The notes: generated by a model from the letters alone, not told the origin. 32,300 bases of DNA from Paracoccaceae bacterium (GCA_024639125.1 JAHEJA010000026.1:8471-40770), one strand, 5' to 3'. Shown: positions 21,412-30,673, numbered from the stretch's first letter. Translations and numbers: made by a program.

Positions 21412-22983
21412 ATGTCATTTGACTACGAAGTTTTTGTAATTGGTGGTGGTGTCAATGGATGCGCGATTGCGCGGGATGCCGTGGGTCGTGGGTATCGTGT
21501 CGGGTTGGCTGAAATGGATGATTTGGCTTCGGCGACGTCCTCTGCATCAACCAAGTTGTTTCACGGTGGCTTGCGCTATCTTGAATACTTTGAATTCCGA
21601 TTGGTACGAGAAGCCCTAATTGAACGCGAAACGCTCTTGCAAGCGATGCCGCATATCAGTTGGCCAATGCGGTTTGTGATCCCCTATCACGCGGATATGC
21701 GCTTTGATGGTGAAACGCCAACGTCACGCGTGATCAATACTGTGTTTCCATGGCTCAAAGGGCGCCGCCCAGCCGCGCTTTTGCGGTTCGGATTATTCCT
21801 TTATGACACACTTGGAGGCCGCAAGATCCTGCCGCGGACGCGGTCGGTTGACCTACGGACGGACCCTGTTGGCGCGCCGCTCAAGGCGAAATTTGAACGC
21901 GCCTATGAATATTCGGATTGTTGGATCGAAGACAGCCGCTTGGTATCCCTGACCGCCAAAGATGCCCGTCATCGTGGTGCTGATATATTGACACGTACCA
22001 AGGTCATGCGCGCCATACGTCAGGCTGATCATTGGCTGATAACGTTGTTGGATAGGGCAACGGGCCAAGAGCGCACAGTGACCTGTCACATGCTGGTGAA
22101 TGCTGCGGGTCCATGGGTGTCAGATATCGTCAAGGAAACGGCTAGAATAGAGACTAACAAGGGAATAATGCTTGTTCGGGGTAGTCATATAGTGACTAAG
22201 AAACTATTTGATCATGACAAGTGTTACTTTTTCCAAGGGCGCGATGGACGGATTAGTTTTGCAATTCCATATGAATCCGATTTCACGCTGTTGGGCACAA
22301 CCGATGCTGTACACCAAGACGCAGATATAACGCCGGAATGTAGTCAGGACGAGCGCGATTACATGCTGGCCTTTGCATCCGAATATTTTGAAAAGCCAGT
22401 GACTAAGGACGACATTGTGTGGTCCTATTCTGGGGTGAGGCCGCTTTATAATGACGGCGCGTCGAATGCGACGGCGGCGACACGCGAATATGTTTTGGAT
22501 GTGGACGATACGGCAGCACCTATATTGACGGTTTATGGTGGTAAAATCACAACTCATCGTAAATTGGCCGAGGCAGCAGTTGGCAAGGTAAACGACATCT
22601 TTGAACGGACCACACCCAATTGGACCGCAGGCGTTGCGCTTCCTGGGGGGGATTTTGATGTGCATGACGTTGCCGATAAAATACACGCGTTGATGGCGGA
22701 TTATCCGTTTTTAACCAATTCATGGGCGACACGTCTTGTGCGTGCTTACGGAACCGAAGCATGGGATATGTTGGGCGCAGCACAGGGCGCTGACGACTTG
22801 GGTCAGGATTTTGGCGCAACCTTAACCGAGGTCGAAGTCAACTGGTTGGTCCATCAGGAATTCGCGCGCACCGCACCAGACATCCTTTGGCGGCGATCCA
22901 AGTTGGGCTTGCGCCTATCCGTAGATCAGGTTCAGGTGTTAGAGCAATTTTTGCAACATCGTCATCAGACATCTGCCGCTTGA
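21412..22983 (+). CDS. glpD: aerobic glycerol-3-phosphate dehydrogenase
   Basis: A membrane-associated FAD enzyme of 523 residues that oxidises sn-glycerol-3-phosphate to dihydroxyacetone phosphate and feeds electrons to quinone. The N-terminal FVIGGGVNGCAIARDAVGRG is the FAD-binding motif, and SSASTKLFHGGLRYLEYFEF is the family signature. GRISFAIPYE, LLGTTDAVHQD and the C-terminal KITTHRKLAE are all present. GAGGTG precedes the ATG at 21412. It is followed after 60 bases by glpK and divergent from the DeoR-type repressor. The stretch at about 22140-22215 uses several rare codons (ATA, AGA, CTA, GGA) but encodes normal family sequence. Confidence 0.95.
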   Translation: MSFDYEVFVIGGGVNGCAIARDAVGRGYRVGLAEMDDLASATSSASTKLFHGGLRYLEYFEFRLVREALIERETLLQAMPHISWPMRFVIPYHADMRFDGETPTSRVINTVFPWLKGRRPAALLRFGLFLYDTLGGRKILPRTRSVDLRTDPVGAPLKAKFERAYEYSDCWIEDSRLVSLTAKDARHRGADILTRTKVMRAIRQADHWLITLLDRATGQERTVTCHMLVNAAGPWVSDIVKETARIETNKGIMLVRGSHIVTKKLFDHDKCYFFQGRDGRISFAIPYESDFTLLGTTDAVHQDADITPECSQDERDYMLAFASEYFEKPVTKDDIVWSYSGVRPLYNDGASNATAATREYVLDVDDTAAPILTVYGGKITTHRKLAEAAVGKVNDIFERTTPNWTAGVALPGGDFDVHDVADKIHALMADYPFLTNSWATRLVRAYGTEAWDMLGAAQGADDLGQDFGATLTEVEVNWLVHQEFARTAPDILWRRSKLGLRLSVDQVQVLEQFLQHRHQTSAA

Positions 22984-23043
22984 CTTGCTGGACAAGAATG
23001 GCAGGAATAGGGACGCGTAACACATGCAACAGGGGTGGACAGC

Positions 23044-24531
23044 ATGACATATATTTTAGCGATTGATCAGGGCACGACATCGACGCGCGCAATTGTGTTT
23101 GACGCAGATATGGTCCCTGTTGCGACGGCTCAACAAGAATTTCAACAGTATTTTCCAAATTCCGGTTGGGTCGAACATGATCCGAATGATCTGTGGACCA
23201 CAACGCTGACGACATGTCGCGATGCGCTTGCCACTGCCAAAATATCGGCATCAGATTTGGCGGGAATTGGCATTACCAATCAACGCGAAACGACGGTTAT
23301 TTGGGACAAAGTGACGGGTGCTCCAGTCTATAATGCCATCGTTTGGCAAGACCGTCGAACCGCAGAAATATGTGCGCAATTGCGCGATGCAGGCCACGAA
23401 CCGATGATCACCGATCGCACTGGGCTATTGTTGGATCCTTACTTTTCAGCAACCAAGGTCAAGTGGATATTAGACACAAACAAGGGCATTCGCGCCAAAG
23501 CAGAAGCCGGTGAATTGCTTTTTGGAACGGTTGACAGCTTTTTGATTTGGCATCTGACCAATGGTGCCGCGCATGTGACGGACGCCACGAATGCGGCGCG
23601 CACAATGTTGTATGACATCAAACAAGGCGCATGGAGCCAAGAGATTTGCGATCTGCTAAACATTCCAATGGCGCTCTTGCCAGAGGTCAAAGATTGCGCC
23701 GCTGATTTCGGGATTGCGGCAGCTGATCATTTCGGGGCGGAGGTGCCGATCCTTGGGGTTGCTGGGGATCAACAGGCGGCCACATTGGGACAGGCTTGTT
23801 TTGAACCCGGGATGATGAAATCCACTTATGGCACGGGATGTTTTGCGCTTTTGAACACAGGCAATACTCCGGTCACATCGCAAAACCGGTTGCTGACGAC
23901 GATTGCTTATCAATTGGATGGCGTTCCCACCTATGCTTTGGAGGGGTCCATTTTTATAGCAGGTGCCGTTGTGCAATGGCTGCGTGATGGATTGGGGGTG
24001 ATCGCCTCTGCGTCCGATACTCAAGCTTTGGCAGAGCGCGCAGACCCGTCTCAGGATGTGGTTGTTGTGCCGGCATTTACTGGTTTGGGCGCGCCTTATT
24101 GGAACGCGCAATGCCGGGGCGCGGTCTATGGGCTGACGCGTAATACTGGCCCTGCTGAAATGTCCAAAGCGGCGCTTCAAAGCGTGGGGTATCAAACCCG
24201 GGATTTGTTAGAGGCAATGCACGCCGATTGGACCAATGCAGCCCAAGGCGGCGTGTTGCGCGTTGACGGTGGCATGTCCGCAAGCGATTGGTCGATGCAG
24301 TTTCTTGCCGATATCTTGGGTGCGCCTGTCGATCGGCCGACTGTGTTGGAAACCACGGCACTTGGTGTGGCGTGGCTTGCTGGCATGCGCGCAGGTTTGT
24401 ATCCTTCTCAGCAAGAGTTTGCAAAAACCTGGAAGCTGGAACAGCGGTTCGAACCAACTGTTTCGGCGCAGGAACGGGACGAAAAATATAGTCGCTGGAA
24501 ACGCGCTGTTGCTGCAACAATCAGTGTCTAA
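23044..24531 (+). CDS. glpK: glycerol kinase
   Basis: A 495-residue FGGY-family kinase that phosphorylates glycerol to glycerol-3-phosphate. Landmarks are [17 protein letters not shown] (N-terminal ATP-binding fold), [48 protein letters not shown] and [18 protein letters not shown]. All are diagnostic of GlpK rather than the xylulose or gluconate kinases. ATG 23044 has AGGGGTG in front; the GTG at 23035 is a weaker option. It forms an operon with glpD, and its stop is 5 bases from the convergent xylulokinase stop. No glpF or glycerol transporter gene is visible in the window. Confidence 0.95.
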   Translation: MTYILAIDQGTTSTRAIVFDADMVPVATAQQEFQQYFPNSGWVEHDPNDLWTTTLTTCRDALATAKISASDLAGIGITNQRETTVIWDKVTGAPVYNAIVWQDRRTAEICAQLRDAGHEPMITDRTGLLLDPYFSATKVKWILDTNKGIRAKAEAGELLFGTVDSFLIWHLTNGAAHVTDATNAARTMLYDIKQGAWSQEICDLLNIPMALLPEVKDCAADFGIAAADHFGAEVPILGVAGDQQAATLGQACFEPGMMKSTYGTGCFALLNTGNTPVTSQNRLLTTIAYQLDGVPTYALEGSIFIAGAVVQWLRDGLGVIASASDTQALAERADPSQDVVVVPAFTGLGAPYWNAQCRGAVYGLTRNTGPAEMSKAALQSVGYQTRDLLEAMHADWTNAAQGGVLRVDGGMSASDWSMQFLADILGAPVDRPTVLETTALGVAWLAGMRAGLYPSQQEFAKTWKLEQRFEPTVSAQERDEKYSRWKRAVAATISV

Positions 24532-24536
24532 CACCG

Positions 24537-25979
24537 CTATTTGTGCGATTGATAAAGCGATTTGTAGTCGGCATATGCGTCCTGAAACGCAGGGCGCAAT
24601 GTATCATTCGGGGTAAAGCGTTTCCCAATGGATGGCATGGTGCAAATTTCGGTTGCATTAGCGCCCGTGTGGGCCATCAAGCCAAGCCGCGCTGCCCCAA
24701 AAGACGCCCCGAAATCACCGTCTGTAGGGCGTAAAACATCACACCCTAGCACGGTTGCAATCAAGGATAGCCAGTAATCAGAATTCGACCCGCCCCCCAT
24801 TGCGATCAAAGTGGTGATCTGGCTGCCAATATCTGCCAACGCTGCTTGGGTGTCACATAATGCAAACGCCACGCCTTCTAGGACGGCTTGGGTCATATGC
24901 GTGGCTGTGGTGTCGTGGCTTAGTCCGTGAAAGCTACCGCGCACATGCGCGTCGTTATGGGGTGTGCGTTCGCCCGATAGATAGGGCAAGAACCGTACCG
25001 ATGTCGGGGCCAGCAAATTACCTCCTAAGTCTGCGACCAAGTCTGGGGCCGAGCGCCCCATAATTCGGGCATGCCAATTAAGTGCGTCTGCAGCTGATAA
25101 AATGACGCCCATATGATGCCACCGATCCGGAAGCGCGTGGCAAAAGGCATGCACTGCCGTTTCTGGTTTCGCGCGATAAGCATCGGTCGCAGCGAACAAG
25201 ACACCAGAGGTTCCCAGCGAAACAAATCCTTGGCCAGACTGTACAATTCCTGCGCCTATCGCTGTTGCCGCGTTGTCACCCGCGCCACCTGCTACGACCG
25301 GCGTGCCTTGGATACCCCAAGATGCGGCTAGGTCGGGCAAAACGGTGCCTGACACGGCAGATCCTTCGACCAAATTTGGCATGTGATCACGCGTTAACCC
25401 CGTTTCGGACAACAACGTATCGGACCAATCACGTTGCGCAACATCAAGCCAGCTGGTCCCTGCGGCATCCGACATTTCAGATGCGTAAACGCCCGTTAGC
25501 CAATACCGCAAATAATCTTTGGGCAGCAAAATTTTGGCGCAGCGGGCAAAGGTGTCTGGCTCATTCCGCGCAACCCAAAGAACTTTGGGCGCTGTAAATC
25601 CGGGAAAAACAATGTTTCCCGTCAGCGCGCGAAAGGCAGGGATCGCATCCAATTCGCTTGCTTCTTGGTGCGCTCTGGTATCGTTCCACATCATACAGGG
25701 GCGCAGAACCATACCGTCCGCGTCTAGCAGGGTCGCCCCGTGCATGTGACCAGACAGCCCAATGCCTTGAACCCTGGCCATGTCTGACGGATGAGACGCC
25801 GCAAGCTTGCGCAATGTTTTGTCAACCGCTGCAACCCAATCCGACGGGTGTTGTTCCGACCACCCTTGGTGCAGACGTTGCACTGTCAAATCCGCATGCG
25901 CACTTGCTATGATGGACTGCGTGTCCGTCATGAGAACCGTTTTGATCCCTGATGTGCCTAGATCGATACCGATATACAT
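24537..25979 (-). CDS. xylB: xylulokinase
   Basis: A 480-residue FGGY-family carbohydrate kinase. YIGIDLGTSGIKTVLMTD, QGWSEQHPSDW, MMWNDTRAHQEASELD, the GLSGHMHGATLLD segment, GAGDNAATAIGAGIV and FLPYLSGERTPHNDAHVRG fit bacterial XylB, which phosphorylates D-xylulose for the pentose phosphate pathway. The start is the ATG at 25979, preceded by AAGGGA. The open frame upstream to 26048 adds residues absent from the family. No xylose isomerase, transporter or pentose regulator is adjacent, so it may serve xylitol, arabitol or xylulose from another locus. Confidence 0.92.
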   Translation of the reverse strand: MYIGIDLGTSGIKTVLMTDTQSIIASAHADLTVQRLHQGWSEQHPSDWVAAVDKTLRKLAASHPSDMARVQGIGLSGHMHGATLLDADGMVLRPCMMWNDTRAHQEASELDAIPAFRALTGNIVFPGFTAPKVLWVARNEPDTFARCAKILLPKDYLRYWLTGVYASEMSDAAGTSWLDVAQRDWSDTLLSETGLTRDHMPNLVEGSAVSGTVLPDLAASWGIQGTPVVAGGAGDNAATAIGAGIVQSGQGFVSLGTSGVLFAATDAYRAKPETAVHAFCHALPDRWHHMGVILSAADALNWHARIMGRSAPDLVADLGGNLLAPTSVRFLPYLSGERTPHNDAHVRGSFHGLSHDTTATHMTQAVLEGVAFALCDTQAALADIGSQITTLIAMGGGSNSDYWLSLIATVLGCDVLRPTDGDFGASFGAARLGLMAHTGANATEICTMPSIGKRFTPNDTLRPAFQDAYADYKSLYQSHK

Positions 25980-26108
25980 GCTCTGTTCCCTTGCCTGTTT
26001 AGCGGTAACATACAGGCCTATCAATTTCTTGACCAGTTGAGCACGCAAAATTCTTTTGCATTTCTATCCGACCTGAGTAGGGTCGCGTCAAAAGAGGAGC
26101 AGGTCAAC
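25980..26108. promoter_or_regulatory. divergent spacer between xylB and the exporter gene
   Basis: This 129-base spacer contains a perfect inverted repeat, GCAAAA-TTC-TTTTGC (26045-26059). A short stem, CGACC-TGAGTAG-GGTCG (26069-26085), lies closer to the exporter gene. Both could be operator or leader elements. I could not identify a convincing promoter on either strand. Confidence 0.35.
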
Positions 26109-26984
26109 GTGCAACGCCAAAATACAGTAATGCGAGGGGTCATCCCCGTGCTATGTGCGGCTATGCTGTGGGGCACGACGGGGACGTTGCAGACGATGTT
26201 ACCTGATACCAAAGATCCGCTGGTCGTTGGCGCGTTTCGGTTGATCTTTGGGGCGCTGACCTTGGTTGGTGTCGCTGCGATGTCTGCACATACCCGCGCC
26301 GCGTTTAAACATTTGCCACTTGGTCATATTGTGGCGGCTGGCGTTGCGATCGGGGCTTATAACATGCTCTTTTTTGCAGGCGTCCTAAAGGCGGGTGTGG
26401 GGATTGGCACCGCTATAACCATTGGCAGCGCGCCCATTTGGGTCACTGTGATTTTATATATACGCCACCGGCATTTACCGCGCCCAATCCAATTACTGGG
26501 CCAAGCTTTGTGTATCTTTGGGGCGATATTACTGGTGGCGCCCCAAGGTCACATTTCGGTTCCTTTGGCCGGCGTGATGTTGGCCTTGGCATCGGGCCTA
26601 AGCTATGCGCTTTATTCCTTGGTTTCCAGCAATATGCCGGGTGACATCCCTTCGAACACTCAAGCGGCTGCAACCTTTTGTGTGGCGGCCTTTGTGACGC
26701 TGCCAGTTGTGTTGATTGCACCGGTTGCTTGGGTGGCGACGTCTGCGGCCTTGGTTCCTTTGGCGATCTTGGGGGTGGTATCTACGGGATTGGCTTATGC
26801 ACTTTATACTTGGGGATTACGGTCGGTTTCTGCGCCAAGTGCCGTAACGCTAGCTTTGGCGGAACCGCTCACGGCGTGGGTCTTGGCTTTGGTGGTGGTT
26901 GGGGAAACAGTGACGCTTGTCTCTGGCATGGGTGCCGCGAGCTTGTTTGTCGGGATTGCCGTTGTATCCTTGAACAGCCGCTAA
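26109..26984 (+). CDS. EamA-family (DMT) transporter
   Basis: An inner-membrane protein of 291 residues with about ten hydrophobic helices in two homologous EamA halves. GVIPVLCAAMLWGTTGTLQ opens the first half, and VMLALASGLSYALYSLVSS opens the second. The second half ends in the typical ALAEPLTAWVLALVVVGE. DMT transporters usually export amino acids or small metabolites; the substrate here is unknown. GTG 26109 is preferred because AGGAG lies 9 bases upstream and the hydrophobic part begins soon after it; ATG 26130 is the alternative. It is divergent from xylB and may head a plus-strand unit with the next two genes. Confidence 0.88.
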   Translation: MQRQNTVMRGVIPVLCAAMLWGTTGTLQTMLPDTKDPLVVGAFRLIFGALTLVGVAAMSAHTRAAFKHLPLGHIVAAGVAIGAYNMLFFAGVLKAGVGIGTAITIGSAPIWVTVILYIRHRHLPRPIQLLGQALCIFGAILLVAPQGHISVPLAGVMLALASGLSYALYSLVSSNMPGDIPSNTQAAATFCVAAFVTLPVVLIAPVAWVATSAALVPLAILGVVSTGLAYALYTWGLRSVSAPSAVTLALAEPLTAWVLALVVVGETVTLVSGMGAASLFVGIAVVSLNSR

Positions 26985-27054
26985 GCGGAAACAGTGTTCC
27001 GTTTCGAATAAGCAACTGTTAGGTTGTGACCAGAAAGTGAAGAAGGGAACGCAT

Positions 27055-28170
27055 GTGGGTAAACAGGTCATCGGTCTTGGTGCTGGGCGAAAAAAACAAT
27101 CTTATATGGAGCCGTTTCTAACGCCGCTAGGTCCTGTGATATGGCGCAAATTTGCCCCTATGGCGATCCGTTCTTATCCGGAAACTTCTGAACGCGTAAT
27201 CTGCGCAATGAAAAGCGCGATCAAACAGCCAAAAACCAAAGTGGGCCAGTTGCTCAAGCGTGGCCTGTTGACCCTGCAATATAATGGTGCGCGCCGTATC
27301 TTTGAACGCGATCCTCAGGCGATTGCTGCCGTTTGGAACGGATTGAATGGCACGCGGCGTGTGTTCGCAGATGCCGCACAAGACGCAGGCTGCAAGCGGT
27401 TGCTTTTTGAATTGGGGCCTTTGCCGCATACGCTTACCGTTGATCCAAACGGCGTGAATTTTCACAATAGTTTGCCACGGCGCCCTGATCCTTATCTGAC
27501 GTGGTATCAAAACATGGCGCCGCATCACGATATGTGGCGCAGCGTTGCGCGTAAAATTTCGCAACGCCAAGCGCTTAAACCGTCACAGCAAGAAGCGAAT
27601 GGTTTGCCGGACTTAAGCGCGCCTTTTGTGTTTGTGCCGTTACAAGTCCCAGGAGACAGCCAGCTTAGGCTATTTGGGGGATTGTATCGAACAGTCCCAG
27701 AGTTGATTGCCATGTTATGTAAGATGGCGCCTTTATTGCCCGAGGGTTGGCATATTCGGGTCAAAGAGCATCCATCGTCACCTGTGTCTTTTGCGGATTT
27801 GATCCCTGCACGCGAAGCCCGTATTCATATTGATAACAGCACGGACACGTTTTCCCAAGTACAAGCGGCACAATTGGTTTTGACGACCAATTCATCTGTG
27901 GGGCTAGAGGCCATGTTCTTTGAGAAACCTGTCGTTGCTGTCGGGGATTGTTTCTGGGCCATCCAAGGCATCGCGCATGATGCCCGTGATCCAGCGGCTT
28001 TGCGCGAAGTTTTTGATAATCCCTCACTTGTTTCGTTTGATGCGCAATCCCGAAGCGCATTTTTGGAATTTTTGTGTCAGGAATACTATTTGAACCCAAA
28101 CGAACCACTGGGTGCCAAACATAAAATCGAGCGCCGTCTTAGCGGAGATTGGGGATTTGGGGATGCGTAA
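27055..28170 (+). CDS. capsule polysaccharide export/biosynthesis-like protein
   Basis: About 371 residues. The C-terminal half carries the pattern of the capsular polysaccharide biosynthesis/export family (KpsS/LipB-like, GT-B fold). FVFVPLQVPGDSQLRL is followed by WHIRVKEHP, SFADLIP, and VLTTNSSVGLEAMFFEKPVVAVGDCFW, where KEHP and the NSSVGLEA loop are the conserved elements. The N-terminal half includes FELGPLPHTLTVDPNGVNFHNSLPR, also typical. No capsule transporter genes are in view, so this is an isolated member. I chose GTG 27055 with AAGGG eight bases upstream; GTG 27037 is possible. It overlaps the following modA start by 8 bases. Confidence 0.78.
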   Translation: MGKQVIGLGAGRKKQSYMEPFLTPLGPVIWRKFAPMAIRSYPETSERVICAMKSAIKQPKTKVGQLLKRGLLTLQYNGARRIFERDPQAIAAVWNGLNGTRRVFADAAQDAGCKRLLFELGPLPHTLTVDPNGVNFHNSLPRRPDPYLTWYQNMAPHHDMWRSVARKISQRQALKPSQQEANGLPDLSAPFVFVPLQVPGDSQLRLFGGLYRTVPELIAMLCKMAPLLPEGWHIRVKEHPSSPVSFADLIPAREARIHIDNSTDTFSQVQAAQLVLTTNSSVGLEAMFFEKPVVAVGDCFWAIQGIAHDARDPAALREVFDNPSLVSFDAQSRSAFLEFLCQEYYLNPNEPLGAKHKIERRLSGDWGFGDA

Positions 28171-28918
28171 TGTTCTGTTCGGCTTGTTGCTGTTTTGGGC
28201 AAGTGGCGTTTCTGCGGAACGATTGACGGTATTCGCAGCAGCGAGTTTGAAATCGGCCTTTGATGTGATCGGATCGCACTTTACCCAGCAGACCGGAACA
28301 GAAGTCGATTTTGTTTTCGCCGGATCCTCAACACTTGCGCGTCAAATTCAACAAGGGGCGCCAGCGGATGTGTTTGTGTCAGCCAATACCGCATGGATGG
28401 AGGTATTGAATCAGGATGGAGCGCTGGTTCCAAATTCGATAAAGGACCTTGTTTCAAATCAACTCGTTCTCGTCAGTGCAAGCCCGTTGGCAGCGTCTGT
28501 GGATATGAACGATGGCGCCGCCGTGCGTGCCGCGATTGGATCAGGGTATCTGGCTATGGCCATGGTGGATGCGGTGCCAGCGGGAATTTACGGCAAGCAA
28601 GCGTTGATGTCATTGGGGATTTGGGATCAGTTGACAGACAATATTGTGCAGGCTGATAATGTGCGTTCTGCTTTGACATATGTTGCGCTGGGCGAGGCCG
28701 GGTTTGGGATTGTCTATGCCTCGGATGTGCAGGCAGAAAAGAATGTTTTCCTAGTGGGATCCTTTCCAGAAGCGTCGCATGCTCCGATCCGCTATCCAAT
28801 GGCGGCGATCAAAGGGGGGCAAGCCGCCCTTGCGCGTGGCTTTTTCGAATTTCTAGAGGGTGCAGACACGCGCGCTATTTTTGACGAATTCGGATTTTCC
28901 TCAATTCCCAACCCTTAG
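28163..28918 (+). CDS. modA: molybdate-binding periplasmic protein (ModA), without modBC
   Basis: A 251-residue periplasmic binding protein. A signal peptide (RNVLFGLLLFWASGVSA, cleavage before ER) is followed by LTVFAAASLKSAFDVI, FAGSSTLARQIQQGAPADVFVSAN, VDAVPAGIYGKQAL and ADNVRSALTYVALGEAGFGIVYASD. All are conserved in ModA and supply the oxyanion-binding serines. The ATG at 28163 overlaps the stop of the capsule-like gene by 8 bases. The next gene is on the other strand, so no ModB permease or ModC ATPase follows. Either modBC are elsewhere or this protein serves another purpose. Molybdate versus tungstate cannot be decided from sequence. Confidence 0.9.
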   Translation: MRNVLFGLLLFWASGVSAERLTVFAAASLKSAFDVIGSHFTQQTGTEVDFVFAGSSTLARQIQQGAPADVFVSANTAWMEVLNQDGALVPNSIKDLVSNQLVLVSASPLAASVDMNDGAAVRAAIGSGYLAMAMVDAVPAGIYGKQALMSLGIWDQLTDNIVQADNVRSALTYVALGEAGFGIVYASDVQAEKNVFLVGSFPEASHAPIRYPMAAIKGGQAALARGFFEFLEGADTRAIFDEFGFSSIPNP

Positions 28919-29907
28919 CAAAAGCCTTGGGGTCCGAGCCATTGGTCGCGTGAATAGCGATCCCCATGCGCCCATCCTATCGGAAGAATGCGATCAATTT
29001 CAGAAAGCGTGTCAGGGGTTAATGTAACGTCTGACGCCGCGGCCCAATCAAGCAGATGTGCCCGACTGCGTGTGCCAGGGATTGGAAAGAACCGTTCCCC
29101 CCGAGACAAGCACCATGCGATGGCAAGTGCGGATGGTGACAAGCCAACGTCAGAAGCCAAAGCCCGAAATTGCGCGATATACTCCATATTGAACGAAAAA
29201 TTAGGTTCGATAAAGCGGGGCCCTGTTTTGCGGATATCATGATCAGCAAAGGTGTCTGGGACAGGGGCCACATCCGTGAGCATGCCGCGCGCAAGAGGAG
29301 AAAAGGGAACAAAGGCCACGTTCAGTTCCTGACAGGTTTGAAGCAACCCCAGTTCAGCGAACCGCGTCCAAAGGGAATATTCGCTTTGCACTGCATCCAC
29401 AGGGCCAAGTGCAGCCGCGCGCCGTAGGGTGGCAGGTGAAATTTCCGAAAATCCGATGCCGCGAATTTTGCCTTCTTTTTTGAAGGTAAGCAGGGCGTCC
29501 ATTGTTGTTTCAACTGGAATTGTTGGATCCAACCGGTGAATATAGTAAAGATCCAGATAGTCACGGTTCAGTTTCCGAAGCGTGGCTTCGAGTTCTTGGC
29601 GCATATAGGCGGCGTCATTGTTGATGCCCCGTTTGTCAGAATTCGGGTCCTTCCAAATGCCAACCTTAGAGGCGATTTTGAAGGTGTCTTTGTTCTTGGC
29701 CAGATAGCTGCCGATCACGGTTTCAGACCGGCCCATGCCGTAGATATTGGCCGTGTCCAGAAAATCTAGGCCGATGTCCTGGGCTGCGGCAAGGGTGTCG
29801 TGAGTTTCGGCTTCGCTTGTGGGGCCGTAGGCGCCGGCAAAGCTCATGCAGCCAATGCCAATTGCCGAGGCTGTTGTTCCGTCTTGTAAGAGTTGGCGTT
29901 GGCGCAT
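28915..29907 (-). CDS. aldo/keto reductase
   Basis: A 330-residue NADP-dependent aldo/keto reductase TIM-barrel. The catalytic tetrad is visible: Asp and Tyr in FLDTANIYGMGRSE, Lys in KIASKVG, and His in DLYYIHRLDP. The cofactor-binding end has PIPGTRSRAHLLDW. The subgroup resembles the YajO/PLR-type reductases acting on aldehydes or ketones; the substrate is unknown. ATG 29907 has AAGGGATC before it. It is monocistronic, and its stop overlaps the convergent modA stop by 4 bases. A 13-bp palindrome, TTCAAT-T-ATTGAA (29966-29978), lies 58 bases upstream and overlaps a weak -35-like TTGAAT. Confidence 0.9.
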   Translation of the reverse strand: MRQRQLLQDGTTASAIGIGCMSFAGAYGPTSEAETHDTLAAAQDIGLDFLDTANIYGMGRSETVIGSYLAKNKDTFKIASKVGIWKDPNSDKRGINNDAAYMRQELEATLRKLNRDYLDLYYIHRLDPTIPVETTMDALLTFKKEGKIRGIGFSEISPATLRRAAALGPVDAVQSEYSLWTRFAELGLLQTCQELNVAFVPFSPLARGMLTDVAPVPDTFADHDIRKTGPRFIEPNFSFNMEYIAQFRALASDVGLSPSALAIAWCLSRGERFFPIPGTRSRAHLLDWAAASDVTLTPDTLSEIDRILPIGWAHGDRYSRDQWLGPQGFC

Positions 29908-29965
29908 TGGTGATCCCTTTATGTTTTGGGACCAATTTGGCAAGTTATTGGTGCGTTGTCACCTA

Positions 29966-30022
29966 TTCAATTATTGAAACCGTGTGACCGCCTTCGGCGA
30001 GAGTATTTTACCAAAGATGAAG
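29966..30022. other. palindrome and GC-stem element in the aldo/keto reductase upstream spacer
   Basis: The spacer holds TTCAAT-T-ATTGAA (29966-29978), then a short stem CGCC-TTC-GGCG around 29989-29999 followed by AGAGTATTTT. The second part resembles, from memory, a short GC-stem plus AGTATTTTT motif scattered between genes in Rhodobacterales. I cannot verify this without a search. It may act as a weak terminator behind the His-rich protein gene, whose stop is at 30023. Confidence 0.35.
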
Positions 30023-30622
30023 TTAATGGTGTTGTTTCATCATCTGTTCATGCACGGCTTGCATGCCGCGTTTGGCAAGGTCGCTGACTTCGTCTGCGTG
30101 GGTTTGCAAGGCTGTGACGATTTCCGGATCATCCGAGGTTTGCGTGACGATCACGCCCTTGTCTGTTGGGGTGATTTCGGTCACGATTTGGTCGCCTTTT
30201 TCAAAGAGAACGGCCAAGGTTGGGCTTTGGATCGGGATTTGCGGGTCGTTCAAGGTTTCGACGCGATCAATCATGCCGACAACATGGCTAACCAATGAGG
30301 CGCGTAAATCTTGATTTTGTGTTTCTGTGGTGGTTTTGATGCCGTTTGTTAAGTGCGTGACTGTGCGCGTGATGTCTTGGTGATTTTGAAACATATCCCG
30401 CAGCTCTGAAACTTCGGCGTCGGTTGTGTTCACGCCGTTTAGCATGGGCATGTTTGCTTCGTCGTGTTGTGAATGGTTCCCACCATGATGCGCGCTTTGG
30501 TCGTAGGTCGGGTTCATATGATGACCTGAGTGACCTGAGATCATTGACATGACTTTGGGCGCCAGTAGTGCGGTGCCAATGCCAAGTGTGAAAACAGCAA
30601 TTAAAACAAACATTTTTTTCAT
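30023..30622 (-). CDS. small exported His/Met-rich protein of unknown function
   Basis: I do not recognise the family. The 199-residue protein opens with a basic KK and a hydrophobic stretch (MFVLIAVFTLGIGTALLA) that could be a signal peptide or single anchor, so it should face the periplasm. Residues 31-53 contain seven histidines (HSGHHM, SAHHGGNHSQH) with methionines around them, and the protein ends in MMKQHH. Such clusters commonly bind copper, nickel or zinc. The remainder (about 65-185) is mostly helical with a VSELRDMFQNHQDITRTV segment and an unremarkable charged tail. It is downstream of the carboxyspermidine dehydrogenase gene across a hairpin, so it may be only partly co-transcribed. 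Confidence 0.8.
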   Translation of the reverse strand: MKKMFVLIAVFTLGIGTALLAPKVMSMISGHSGHHMNPTYDQSAHHGGNHSQHDEANMPMLNGVNTTDAEVSELRDMFQNHQDITRTVTHLTNGIKTTTETQNQDLRASLVSHVVGMIDRVETLNDPQIPIQSPTLAVLFEKGDQIVTEITPTDKGVIVTQTSDDPEIVTALQTHADEVSDLAKRGMQAVHEQMMKQHH

Positions 30623-30648
30623 AATTATGCCAACTGAATCAAGGAAGA

Positions 30649-30668
30649 TGCCAGCCCGAAGGCTGGCA
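30649..30668 (-). terminator. UUCG-loop hairpin after the carboxy(nor)spermidine dehydrogenase gene
   Basis: A perfect 8-bp stem, TGCCAGCC/GGCTGGCA, reads on the minus strand with a TTCG loop closed by C-G. It begins 5 bases after the stop codon. It is followed by TCTTCCTTGATT rather than a clean T-run, so it may be a weak terminator or an mRNA-stabilising element before the His-rich protein gene. Confidence 0.65.
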
Positions 30669-30673
30669 CCACA

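Noticed and set aside
27053-27060. ATG at 27053 as start of the capsule-like protein
   Set aside because: It is in a different reading frame from the conserved protein; GTG 27055 is in frame with a ribosome site.
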